DNA from: Lolium rigidum | Taxonomy: Eukaryota; Streptophyta; Magnoliopsida; Poales; Poaceae | Direction of reading: 5' to 3' | Assembly (NCBI RefSeq): GCF_022539505.1 | Contig: NC_061513.1 | Location: forward strand, 351,893,696 to 351,957,695 | DNA length: 64,000 bases | Part shown: one piece after another, positions 44,761 through 56,859 of the stretch | How the letters are laid out: every line of letters starts with the position of its first letter | Numbering within the stretch: the first letter of the stretch is position 1 | Notes under the pieces: generated by a model | What the model was told of the DNA's origin: nothing | Database searches by the model: none | What the model saw: only the letters and a program-made list of their open reading frames with translations | Position numbers and translations under genes: made by a program

Positions 44761-45952
44761 ATGGCACCACCAACCCGCAACGCCACCCAAGACGCCATGC
44801 TGCAGATGCTAGAGATGATGATGGCCGACAGAGAAGCCGAGAGAGCTGAACGCCAAGCCAACATTGCTGCACTACAACAGCTCGCTCAGAACAACAATGG
44901 CCATGGAAACCACGACCACCCTGGGTCAAAACTGAAGAACTTTCAAAACACCAACCCACCTATTTTTAGCAAGACCGAAGAGCCCCTCGATGCCGATGAC
45001 TCGGCTCCAGTACAATGGAGAACAACCTCGAGGTTGCGCAAGTTGAAGCCACCGAGAAAGTATCGTTCGCCACCCACTACCCGACGGACCTCGCCGAGCC
45101 TGGTGGACAAGCGCCCGCGCAATGAATGCTGGACAGATGATGACCTGGGAGGACTTCAAGCTAAAGTTTAGCAAGTATCACGTGCCCCAAGGACTGATCA
45201 AGATGATGAGAGACGAGTTCCGCGAACTCAAGCAAGGCAGAATGTCTGTGGTAGAATACCGAGACAGATTCCTTACTCTGTCAAGGTACGCCCCGGACGA
45301 GACCGACACCAACGAGAAAAGGAAGGAGAGATTTCTGAACGGATTGCACGACGAGATGCAAACTGTGTTAGTGAACATTCCGTTCGCTGACTTAGAAGCC
45401 CTAGTGGACTCAGCCATACAGATGGAAGGAAAGCTGCATCAGGCCAATGAGAACCGCAAGCGCAGGATGATGAACCAGAGTGGACCCCAACATACCCAGA
45501 AGTACCGCAACAACTCCTCTGGAGGATTCACCCCAAGACACAACAAGCCCCCTGTTCAGAGTTATCGCCCCAACTACACCAGCAACAACGGAGGACCCCC
45601 GAAGCCTGGAGGTAACAACAACAACCGCCACCACAACAACAACAACCCCAACAGCAAAAATGGGACCAACAACAACACCAACACTGGTCCGAGGACTGGA
45701 AGCAACACCATTCCCGTCAACCCCAAAGACAAGTCCACCGTCAACTGCTATGAATGTGGAGTTGTGGGTCACTACTCCAACGAGTGTCCCAAGAGGCTCG
45801 CCAAGCTCGCCGGCAACACCGCTGCCCCTGCTCAGAACCAACGCCGCTTTGCCGCAAGAAAGAACCCGAACAACCACGGCCGCTACTACAACATGACGGC
45901 CACTGAAGCCCAAGAAGCACCTCAGGTCATGCCAAGTATGTCTTCCTGTTAA
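44761..45952 (+). pseudogene. gag: Gag of the gag-only element (Tekay/Del type), locally frameshifted
   Basis: ATG 44761 (MAPPTRNATQDAMLQMLEMM), with a short coiled coil near residues 15-45. Capsid begins KLKNFQNTNPPIFSKTEEPL. Between about 45000 and 45100 small indels move the frame out and back, breaking the capsid's first half. From 45110 it is open: MTWEDFKLKFSKYHVPQGLI, then YRDRFLTLSRYAPDE. An Asn/Pro/Gly-rich linker leads to the CCHC knuckle CYECGVVGHYSNEC (about 45745), and TAA is at 45950-45952. Style matches chromovirus (Tekay/Del) gag. No protease follows. Confidence 0.85.
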
Positions 45953-46016
45953 AGCATATCGCCCAATCTCTCTTAGGAACCTAACTTTTCTTAAAATCTC
46001 GGGACGAGATTTGTTT

Positions 46017-46030
46017 AAGGGGGAAGGGTT
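46017..46030 (+). other. Polypurine tract of gag-only element
   Basis: AAGGGGGAAGGGTT directly before the 3' LTR. Confidence 0.85.
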
Positions 46031-49000
46031 TGTAACACCCCAAATTTCAAAACAAAGAGAAAATGAATTTCCTTTTTTCCAAAAATGAGAACCAACAAAA
46101 ACTTTTCTTACTTTGAGTGCTATGCATAGTGCTCATACCTAATACTTGTGTTTTGCCATGATGAGTGTTATTATGCTTATGTGGTAAACCCTAAAACCCT
46201 AAAGTAATCAAGTGAAGATCACAAACCCAATAAAATAAAAGAGAAAGAAATCAAATAAGAAAAACCCTAAACCTTGATCTTCTCAAATACAAATGGATCT
46301 ATTTTGAGAAACCAAAATAAAGAAAAAGACATATATAGGCATATAAGCTCTAATAGGTAAATCTTGAACCCTACCTTTATTATTTTTGCTAAATGGTGGT
46401 GAACCATTGTGAACCCCACAAAACCCTAGACCTCATACTCCCTTGTCATAAATCTTTGAAAAACCAAAATAAGAAGAGGTGATTTTAAATAAGAAAAAGG
46501 GACATATGCAAGCCCATGGCTATTTTGTGTAAAAACTAAAACTTTGTTTGCTTACCTTGTGTAGATGATTGGAAATACCTCAACACACTCAACCAAGTAC
46601 TCCTCAACCAATTCAAGTGAGAAGAAAAATGAAATCCAACATATGCATAGAGGCATATGTGGCACTTAGCCAAATTATCAAATCTTGACCTAGCCGCCCC
46701 CATTGTCCTAAAATGGTTTGAACCTTTCACTCAACTTATTCTAACACCAAATAAACCTCACCCTTGTCAAAGTGAGGCCAAGAAAAATAAAAGAATAAAT
46801 AGTTAGAAATTCACAAAAACCCTCACATATGGTTTATGCCATTTTCCCAAATATTTGACCTAGACCAATTTGGCCTTCACCAAGAGTTGAATAAGGATAC
46901 CAAACACTTATTACAACTTTTGGAATCAAAGAAACACAATTCAAATGAATTTCAAACTCAAAATTGGCTCACATACAATAATGGTCAAATCTGTCTTTTA
47001 TAATCTGGTCACTACTTTGAGCCTTTGTATCTCAAGATTCTCAAACCAAACTTCCTCAATTCTTTGCATGTCATCTAAGAGTACATCAAGATGAACAACT
47101 TTGGTAAAGACCATCATGCCAAATTCACTTTGGATCAAAATCTATGCTCATTTAAAGTTAGGACTTTTTAATATGAGGAACAATCTCACACTTATGCCAA
47201 TTTTGCAAATTTTGACCCTAGACCCTTTTTGACTTCACCATTACTTGTAATATACTATTTGATGGTTATTACAACTATGGGGATGCAAGGAAATACCAAT
47301 TGAACCAAACCCAAATTCAAATTTTAGCTCACATAGGATCATGGTCACTTTTGACTTTTATAGTCTGGTCACCACTTTGAGCCTCTATATCTCAAGATTT
47401 CTAAACTAAACAAATTCAAATCTTGGCATGCCATCCAAGTACTCATCAAGGTGAACATTTTCTGTAAAGACCATCACCCCAAATTCTTTTTGGATCAAGA
47501 GATATGATCAAGCAAAGAGGAGACTTTGAAACTTTGGGAAGTTTCCCAATTTTCCAAATATGATCAAACCAAGCCTGGTCTTGACCACCACCTGCCCTAG
47601 CATTGACCCCTGGACACCACCACACCTAGACCATGCCAAGGAAACACCAGGAGAGGGCCAAGCAGGGCATGACAAGGCCATGCCGGCCACGTTCCCCATT
47701 GACACCTTCCCCTCTCTTTCCTTCCACGAAAACCCCGACCACCTTGTCCTCCAAGTCTCCCTGGATCTCCTGAGTACGATGGTACAAGCCGTTGATCGCA
47801 AGGACGCCGACACGCCCCGGCATTCGCGCGCCCAGATCGCCCAGCCATGCCGATGACGTCGCGCCGTACACGCGCGGACGCCACTGGCCACGCGTTGCAT
47901 CGCCGTACTCCGCCGTACCCCGACCGCCTCCGCTCGCCGTGGTACTCTCCACGACACGTGGAGCGCGTCGGACACGCTCACGTCACCTGCTCGTACCCGC
48001 CGGTCGCCGGAGAGGACGATTCCGCCCGCCACGGCCGCGTCGCGTACACGCGCGCGTGCGACCAACGTACACCCTATCCTATCGCGCCGTTGACGCTCAC
48101 TAGACCGCCTAGCCGTCGCCTACCTCCCGCGCTCTTTTCCTTGCTCCTTCGCGCTCTGGAGCGCCGTTGACGTCGACGACCACCACGGGCACCCGCAGCA
48201 CCTCGCGCCACTATATAAGGAGCACCCCTCCCTTCAAATTGAGCACGCCTCCCGACTCCCCTCTCCTCCCCGAGTAGCTTAGCCACCTCGCCTCGCCGCA
48301 TTGCCCGCCGAGCCGCCCAATTGCTACCTCACTGCCGCTCTCCGTCGCCGAAGCTCGCCGGAGAAGGAGGCTGCCCCAGGAGACGCCACTGCTACAGGCT
48401 TCCTCCTCGTCCTCGACAACGTCGCCGCCGCACCTCGCCAACCCTCGCCGGAGCCTCAGCTCGCCGCCGACCCCCTACCCCGCAGTGCCAGCATCTCCCT
48501 TCTCCTCGACGACGACGACGACGTGCGACCGTCGGATCGCCATCTAATCCAACCGCTCACGATCACCGGTACCGTTTCGGTGAGTTTGGCCCGCTGACGG
48601 GTGGGGCCTGCTGTCAGCTGGCCCGCAGCGTTAGCTGGGCCGGCCCAACTCTTCTTTGCTGCGTTTCAAACTGATTCGGCCCAATTTCTTTCCCGCCAGC
48701 CCGTCTAGTCAAATTTGATTTAATTCAATTCAAACAAATGCAATACTGGCTCTGTGTTTAAAATTCAATAGAATCTGTTTGGCTTGGCCAAATTTAGCAA
48801 GCTTTATATTGGTGGAAAGCTGGAAAAAAGATCTATCCAACCCCACTGGTCCCACCTCAAATTCTTGTGTAGAATTAATGTGACAAAAATAACAAGTCAT
48901 AGACTTTTCAAGTATTCAAATAATTATTAAAAATCAACCAGTAATAGATATTAAGTTAATTCCAACTCCAATAGCTCACTTTTGACTTACACCAATTGTT

Positions 49001-51626
49001 TCTGCAACAATATGCCATGCTTACTTTGAATGATCATGGCCTAGCTTAATTAAAGAACTATATGGCTATTTCTAGTCAAAGATATTGTCCAAAACTATTA
49101 ATAAATCACATGGGAGTTTTCTCTCATTTAAATCTTGTCATGAACAATTCAAAATGAGGTAGAGACTCTGGTCATATATGTCTCATATGAATTGTTGATG
49201 ATATTAACTCACCTCAATAGTAGTTGTTAACTTAGTTACAACTATGTGTTAAATCATATGAGAGGTATTCCTCTCATTTAAATCTGGGTCTCAAGTAATT
49301 CAACATGAGGTAGTGACCATGGTCTATAAAATCTCATATTGAGTTATTTGGTGATATTAAATCACTACCATGTTAGTATTAAATTGCATGAGGTATGAAA
49401 CCTCATTTAAATCATATTCTCAGATGATAAGTATGAAGAGGTTGACTTTGGTCAATCTAGGTCATATCTTATTCATAAGAGAAATTAAATCTTAATAAGA
49501 CAATGAAAGGAAATTATTTTTCTTAAATAAGAAAACAACACACCTATCCACTTAATAGTAATGTGTGATGCTAGTTTAATTTGTGTAAAGTATATGAGGT
49601 GGTTCACTTCATTTAAATCTTGTCCCAAGTACTTTCATATGAAGTTTGGACCCCGGTTAAATGCTCTCATATGAAATGTTTGGAGATTTTAAATCATTTG
49701 TAGAAGTGTTAAACGGTATGAGGCATCTCTCGCCTCATTTAAATCATTTTCTCAAATTATGATGATGAATGGTTGACTTAGGACAACCTGAATTCATGAG
49801 TGATTGTTTGAGAAATTAAATCTTAACGAAGATTCAATGAGAGGAAATTATTCCTCAAGAACTATATGGAAACTATCATTTACATATGAAATGAGAGGAA
49901 ATTATTTTTCCTCAAGCAAGACCACCAATGCACCAAATTGTATTAATTGTGTGAATAGAATAGTTTGTGTGAATACATGTGATCTTTAGAATAGCCAATG
50001 AATTGTTTGGTGATTGTACCTCGTATTCGTATTTTAGACGCTAGTACCGAGGAGTATCAAGAGGAGGAGGAATTCTACTTTCAAGGAGAAGAAGACCACT
50101 TTGACCACCTCAACCACCAAGGCAAGCTATACTCTTGCAAGCTAACACCATTGCAAGTTCTATTGTTGCAAGATAATACTCTTGCAAAGTGCAAAGCTCA
50201 CCATGAGCAAGGCATTACCCATTTACTTGATGTTTATGATCCTATTTCCCAGTTTTACTTTACCAGCCTTACTTAATTTTGTTTTATCAAAGTACTTGTT
50301 GATTCATGATTCACTTGGTCTAGATATAGAGTAGAACAAGAGCACCAAACTTAGCCTAGAAAGCTATAAGCTAGTTAGCACCCCTCATAACTAGTTGCTA
50401 GTGCTAACAAATAAAATTGACTACTCTAGATGGGAACTTGTGAAATGAAATGACTTTGAAAACCTTGGAATGATGAGTCATTCTATTGAAAGACTTTGAA
50501 GGTGATTATGACTTGTGAATGACATGGTGAACTTTACAAAAACTGATGGTTGGGTTCGGATGCGATACCATTCCAATTTTGCAAGTACCCCCACAATACC
50601 CGATTATGGGTAAGGGCTTAACTAGAAGTTTATGTATCTTAGTATGGGTTCCCTCTAAACAAGCGTCATCGGGGTTATGCCAAGGGCTGCCTCCAAAGAG
50701 ATATGAAATGATGTGATACGACGTGAATATGAGGTGAATGTCCGGCCCAAGCCTCGTGCGGCTCCTCAGCCGACGCTTGTCTTCACCGGGAGGCCAAGCT
50801 CATGGGGAGAGATGCCTATACTAGGGTATGTAAGTGAAAGGTTAGGGTTGGTAGTCCGCACACGGAGTGTGATAAATCAGGGCCAGTTAACCCTGACGGA
50901 TTATTGCAAATGTTGTGGCACAAGTGTACGACCTCTGCAGAGTGTAGAACTATTCGAATAGCCGCGTCCACGGTTATGGACGGTTGGGAAGGCCATACTG
51001 TTCCGTCATCAGACCATTTTCAAAAATGTGACATGTGAAAGGTGACTTGTGATTTGAACTTGATATGGCGACTTTGACTTGAAACACACTTGAGTTGTGG
51101 GAATGACACTAATGTTCCCACTTGAGTTAGTTAGCACATGAAGAGTTGTTTACTAAAATGTTTGTGAACTAAAAGTGGCTTTATGCAAAAGAAACTAGAG
51201 CTTAGCATCCCCCTTACTAGAAATGTTAGTGCTTACATTAGTATTAGTTTGCGAGTACTTTGAAGTACTCACGGCTTTGTCCCCGGCTATTCGAATGGCC
51301 GGACTACGAAGAGGAACAAGCAGATGAAGAGGATGAACAGCGGGACGTCTACGACAACTAGGACTACTCCTGACGTCAAGCGTTGGCCTGTGGACTAGGG
51401 AGTCCCTTATTTTTACGCTTCCGCTATGTATTTGTGATGTGTGTTGAAAACGATAGTTCAACTATTATTGTAATATTGGATCATGTGATCTATTTGTAAG
51501 ACGACTATGATATGTAATGAATGATGACTTATGATATTCAACTGTTATGTCTCGCAACAACAATATTCCTGGGATTGCGATGTATGGCATAACAGGCATC
51601 TGGACTTAAAAATCCGGGTGTTGACA
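46031..51626 (+). repeat. Gag-only element 3' LTR (5596 bp)
   Basis: Collinear with 38184-43777. I see no difference in the first about 1.47 kb. There is a cluster of small changes around 47.5-48.3 kb and another in the last 1.6 kb, many being single-base indels. Confidence 0.95.
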
Positions 51627-51631
51627 AACAT

Positions 51632-53880
51632 ATAGTAATATAACAAGTGCAATATGCAAGTATGTAGGAATCAATGCACAGTTCACACAAGTGTTTGCTT
51701 CTTGAGGTGGAGAGAGATAGGTGAACTGACTCAACATAAAAGTAAAAAGAATGGTCCTTCAAAGAGGAAAGCATCGATTGCTATATTTGTGCTAGAGCTT
51801 TTATTTTGAAAACATGAAACAATTTTGTCAACGGTAGTAATAAAGCATATGAGTTATGAAAATTATATCTTACAAGTTGCAAGCCTCATGCATAGTATAC
51901 TAATAGTGCCCGCACCTTGTCCTAATTAGCTTGGACTACCGGATCATCGCAATGCACATGTTTTAACCAAGTGTCACAATGGGGTACCTCCATGTCGCCT
52001 GTACAAAGGTCTAAGGAGAAAGCTCGCATTTTGGATTTCTCGCTTTTGATTATTCTCAACTTAGACATCCATACCGGGACAACATAGACAACAGATAATG
52101 GACTCCTCTTTAATGCATAAGCATGTGGCAACAATTATTATTCTCATATGAGATTGAGGATATATGTCCAAAACTGAAACTTCCACCATGAATCATGGCT
52201 TTAGTTAGCGGCCCAATGTTCTTCTCTAACAATATGCATGCTCCAACCATTTAGGTGGTAGATCTCTCTTACTTCAGACAAGACGGACATGCATAGCAAC
52301 TCACATGATATTCAACAAAGAATAGTTGATGGCGTCCCCAGAAGCATGGTTATCGCACAACAAGCAACTTAATAAGAGATAAAGTGCATAAGTACATATT
52401 CAATACCACAATAGTTTTTATGCTATTTGTCCCATGAGCTATATATTGTAAAGGTGAATGATGGAATTTTAAAGGTAGCACTCAAGCAATTTACTTTGGA
52501 ATGGCGGAGAAATACCATGTAGTAGGTAGATATGGTGGACACAAATGGCATAGTGGTTGGCTCAAGGATTTTGGATGCATGAGAAGTATTCCCTCTCGAT
52601 ACAAGGTTTAGGCTAGCAAGGTTATTTGAAACAAACACAAGGATGAACTGTACAGCAAAACTCACATAAAAGACATATTGTAAACATTATAAGACTCTAC
52701 ACCGTCTTCCTTGTTGTTCAAAACTCAATACTAGATATTATCTAGACTCTAGAGAAACCAAATATGCAAACCAAATTAGCAAGCTCTAAGTGTTTCTTCA
52801 TTAATGAGTGCAAAGTATATGATGCAAGAGCTTAAACATGAGCACAAAAATTGCCAAGTATCAAATTATTCAAGACATTTTAGAGTTACTACATGTAGCA
52901 TTTTCCAATTCCAACCATATAACAATTTAACGAAGAAGAAACTTCGCCATGAATACTATGAGTAGAGCCTAAGGACATACTTGTCCATATGCTACAGCGG
53001 AGCGTGTCTCTCTCCCATACAAGTGAATGCTAGGATCCATTTTATTCAAACAAAACAAAAACAAAAACAAACCGACGCTCCAAGCAAAGTGCATAAGATG
53101 TGACGGAATAAAAATATAGTTTCGGGGATGAACCCGATAATGTTGTCGATGAAGAAGGGGATGCCTTGGGCATCCCCAAGCTTAGACGCTTGAGTCTTCT
53201 TATAATATGCAGGGGTGAACCACCGGGGCATCCCCAAGCTTAGAGCTTTCACTCTCCTTGATCATATTGTATCATACTCCTCTCTTCATCCTTGAAAACT
53301 TCCTCCACACCAAACTCGAAACAACTCATTAGAGGGTTATTCCACAATAAAAATTAACATGTTCAGAGGTGACACAATAATTCTTAACACTTCTGGACAT
53401 TGCATAAAGCTACTGGACATTAATGGATCAAAGAAATTCATCCAACATAGCAAAAGAGGCAATGCGAAATAAAAGGCAGAATCCGTCAAAACAGAACAGT
53501 CTCAGTAAAGATGGATTTTATTAGGGCACCAGACTTGCTCAAAGAAAATGCCCAAATTTAATGAAAGTTGCGTACATATCCGAGGATCACTCACGTAAAT
53601 TGGCATAATTTTCTGAGTTACCTACAGAGAATTAGACCCGATTCGTGACGACAGAACAAATCTGTTTCTGCGCAGTAATCCAAATCTAGTATTTACTTTA
53701 CTATCAAAGACTTTTACTTGGCACAAAAAAACATAAAACTAAGATAAGGAGAGGTTGCTACAGTAGTAAACAACTTCCAAGACTCAAATTCAAAATAAAA
53801 ATACTGTAGTAAAAACATGGGTTATCTCCCATAAGCACTTTTCTTTAACGCCTTTCAGCTAGGCGCAGAAAGTGTATATC
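51632..53880 (-). other. Non-coding 3' internal region of the Athila-type element
   Basis: About 2.25 kb where polymerase would be expected. AT-rich, without a recognisable frame. It holds two internal copies of the polypurine-tract string GCATCCCCAAGCTTAG (+ strand 53170-53185 and 53228-53243), the same 16 bases found next to the 3' LTR at 37843. Confidence 0.7.
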
Positions 53881-55949
53881 AAGTAACATCAAGAGACGAA
53901 GCATCAACATCATAATTTGTTCTAATAATAGAATCAAAAGGTAACTTCATTCTCTTTCTAGGGAAGTGGTCCATACCTTTCTTGAGAGGAAATTGATATT
54001 TAATATTACCTTCCTTCATATCAATAGTAGCACCAACGGTTCGAAGAAAAGTTCTTCCCAATATAATGGGGCAAGATGCATTGCATTCAATATCCAAGAC
54101 AACAAAATCAACGGGGACAAGGTTATTGTTAACCATAATATGAACATTATTAATTCTCCCCAAAGGTTTCTTTTTAGCATTATCAGCGAGATTAACATCC
54201 AGATAACAGTTTTTCAATGGTGGCAAGTCAAGCATATCATAGACTTTCTTAGGCATAACGAAATACTTGCACCAAGATCACATAAAGCATTACAATCAAA
54301 ATCTTTGACCCTCATTTTAATGATGGGCTCCCAACCATCCTCTAGCTTTCTAGGAATAGAAGTTTCAAGTTTTAGTTTCTCTTCTCTAGCTTTTATGAGA
54401 GCATTTGTAATATGTTTTGTGAAAGCCAAATTTATAGCACTAGCATTGGGACTCTTAGAAAGTTTTTGTAAGAACTTTATAACTTCAGAGATGTGGCAAT
54501 CATCAAAATCTAAATCATTGCAATCTAAAGCAATGGGATTATCATCCCCAAGGTTGGAAAAAATTTCAGTAGTTTTATCACAGGCAGTTTCAGCAGTTTT
54601 AGCAGTTTCAGGTAATTTTGCGCACTTTGAACTAGGAGGTGCAGCAACATGTGAATCGTTAGCATTGCTAGTGGTGGTAATAGTCCAAACTTTAGCTATA
54701 TTTTTCTCTTTAGCTAGTTTTTCATTTTCTTCTCTATCCCACCTAGCACGCAGTTCAGCCATTAATCTTATATTCTCATTAATTCTAACTTGGATGGCAT
54801 TTGCTGTAGTAACAATTTTATTTTCAATACCCCTATTAGGCATAACTTTCAATTTCAAAAGATCAACATCAGAGGCAAGACTATCAACTCTAGAAGCGAG
54901 AATATCAATTTTATTGAGCTTTTCCTCAACAGATTTGTTAAAGGCAGTTTGTGTACTAATAAATTCTTTAAGCATAGCTTCAAGTCCAGGGGGTGTATTC
55001 CTATTATTATTGTAAGAATTCCCATAAGAGTTAGCATAACCGTTACCATTATTATAAGGATATGGCCTATAGTTATTACTAGAATTGTTCCGATAAGCAT
55101 TGTTGTTGAAATTACTATTTTTAATGAAGTTTACATCAACATGTTCTTCTTGGGCAACCAATGAAGCTAACGGAACATTATTAGGATCAACATTAGTCCT
55201 ACCATTCACAAGCATAGACATAATAGCATCAATCTTATCATTCAAGGAAGAGGATTCTTCAACAGAATTTACCTTCTTACCTTGTCGAGCTCTTTCCGTG
55301 TGCCATTCAGAGTAATTAATCATCATATTATCAAGGATCTTTGTTGCTTCAACAAGAGTGATGGACATAAAGGTACCTCCAGCAGCTGAATCCAATAAAT
55401 TCCGCGAAGAAAAATTTAGTCCTGCATAGAAGGTTTGGATGATCATCCAAGTAGTCAGTCCATGGGTTGGGCAATTTTTAACCGTAGATTTCATTCTTTC
55501 CCAAGCTTGAGCAACATGTTCATTATCCAATTGTTTAAAATTCATTATGCTACTCCTCAAAGATATAATTTTAGCAGGGGGATAATATCTACCAATAAAA
55601 GCATCCTTGCATTTAGTCCAGGAATCAATACTATTCTTAGGCGCAGATAGCAACCAATCTTTAGCTCTTCCTCTTAATGAGAAAGGAAACAATTTTAATT
55701 TAATAATATCACCATCTACATCTTTATACTTTTGCATTTCACATAGTTCAATAAAATTATTAAGATGGGCAGCAAGCATCATCGTAACTAACACTAGAAA
55801 ATTGCTCTCGCATAACAAGATTCAAGAAAGCGAGGTTTAATTTCAAAGGATTCCACAGTAGTAGCAGGTGGAGCAATAGGTGTGCATAGGAAATCATTAT
55901 TATTTGTGGTTGTGAAGTCACACAACTTAGTATTTTCAGGGGTGGCCAT
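53881..55949 (-). pseudogene. gag-pro: Athila-type gag-protease
   Basis: Starts at ATG 55949 (MATPENTKLCDFTT). Frameshifts near 55850 and 55770 lead into the long frame 55818-54214: AAHLNNFIELCEMQKYKDVD, LKLFPFSLRGRAKDWLLSAP, HVAQAWERMKSTVKNC. An Asn/Tyr-rich linker and a coiled coil (LASRVDSLASDVDLLKLKV) follow. The aspartic protease has active-site loop CDLGASISLC, a frameshift at about 54240, and the second half 54256-53879 with PIILGRTFLRTVGATIDMKE. The ORF ends in NYDVDASSLD and a stop. I recall similar Triticeae copies ending here without RT, so the short form may be standard for the family. Confidence 0.85.
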
Positions 55950-56172
55950 TTTAGCAGTAGTAAATAAAGCAAACTAGATAAAATAAATGCAAGTAACTAA
56001 TTTTTTTGTGTTTTTGATATAGAGTGCAAGACAAGTAAATAAAGTAAAACTAGCAACTAATTTTTTTGTGTTTGGATATAATGCAGCAAACAAAGTAGTA
56101 AATAAAATAAAGCAAGACAAAAACAAAGTAAAGAGATTGGGAAGTGGAGACTCCCTTGCAGCCGTGTCTTGA

Positions 56173-56192
56173 TCTCCCGGCAAACGGCGCCA
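56173..56192 (-). other. Primer-binding site of the Athila-type element
   Basis: Minus strand TGGCGCCGTTTGCCGGGAGA, 11 nt inside the 5' LTR; close to the tRNA-Asp primer site used by Athila-lineage elements. Confidence 0.8.
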
Positions 56193-56203
56193 GAAAAAGA
56201 GCT

Positions 56204-56859
56204 TGATGGCGTGTAATTCACACGTTCGTTGGGAACCCCAAGAGGAAGGTATGATGTGCACAGCAGCAAGTTTTCCCTCAGAAAGAAACCAAGGTTTATC
56301 GAACCAGGAGGAGCCAAGAAGCACGTTGAAGGTTGATGGCGGCGGGATGTAGTGCGGCGCAACACCAGAGATTCCGGTGCCAACGTGGAACCTGCACAAC
56401 ACAACCAAAGTACTTTGCCCCAACGAAACGAAGTGAGGTTGTCAATCTCACCGGCTTGTCAGTAACAAAGGATTAACCATATTGTGTGGAAGATGATTGT
56501 TTGCAAGAAAACAAGAAAAAACAAGTATTGCAAAGCAAATTTGTATTTCGAGTATAAAAGAATGGACCGGGGTCCACAGCTCACTAGAGGTGTCTCTCCC
56601 ATAAGATAAAAGCATGTTGGGTGACCAAATTACAATCGGGCAATTGACAAATAGAGAGGGCATAACAATGCACATACATGTCATGATAAGTACAGGTGAG
56701 ATTTAATTGGGCATTACGACAAAGTACATAGACCGCCATCCAACTGCATCTATGCCTAAAAAGTCCACCTTCAGGTTATCATCCGAACCCCTTCCAGTAT
56801 TAAGTTGCAAAGCAACAGACAATTGCATTAAGTATGGTGCGTAATGTAATCAACAACTA
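56204..56859 (-). repeat. Athila-type 5' LTR, right part only
   Basis: Matches the start of 36247-37842 up to AATCAACAACTA, where the Tekay-like element interrupts. The rest must lie past the right edge. Confidence 0.9.

Larger units (their letters stand above)
38184..51626 (+). mobile_element. Complete gag-only (TR-GAG-type) LTR retrotransposon with 5.6-kb LTRs
   Basis: LTRs 38184-43777 and 46031-51626; internal domain only 2253 bp. Perfect duplication AACAT (38179-38183, 51627-51631). Contains a primer site, an unknown ORF, a Tekay/Del-type gag and a polypurine tract, and no polymerase. This is the architecture described in plants as TR-GAG elements. About 1% difference between LTRs by eye marks a fairly recent insertion. 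Mobilisation would need RT and integrase in trans. Confidence 0.95.
36247..56859 (-). mobile_element. Athila-type element (gag-protease only), split by two insertions
   Basis: Minus-strand element: 3' LTR 36247-37842, polypurine tract, 3' internal region 37843-38183, gag-only element inserted 38184-51626, 3' internal region 51632-53880, protease and gag to 55949, primer site 56173-56192, 5' LTR from 56204. The 5' LTR is cut at 56859 by the Tekay-like element and must continue beyond the window. The 5 bp before it are GACAA. The shared LTR part differs by roughly 2% by eye. No RT, RNase H or integrase is found in the internal region. Confidence 0.88.
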
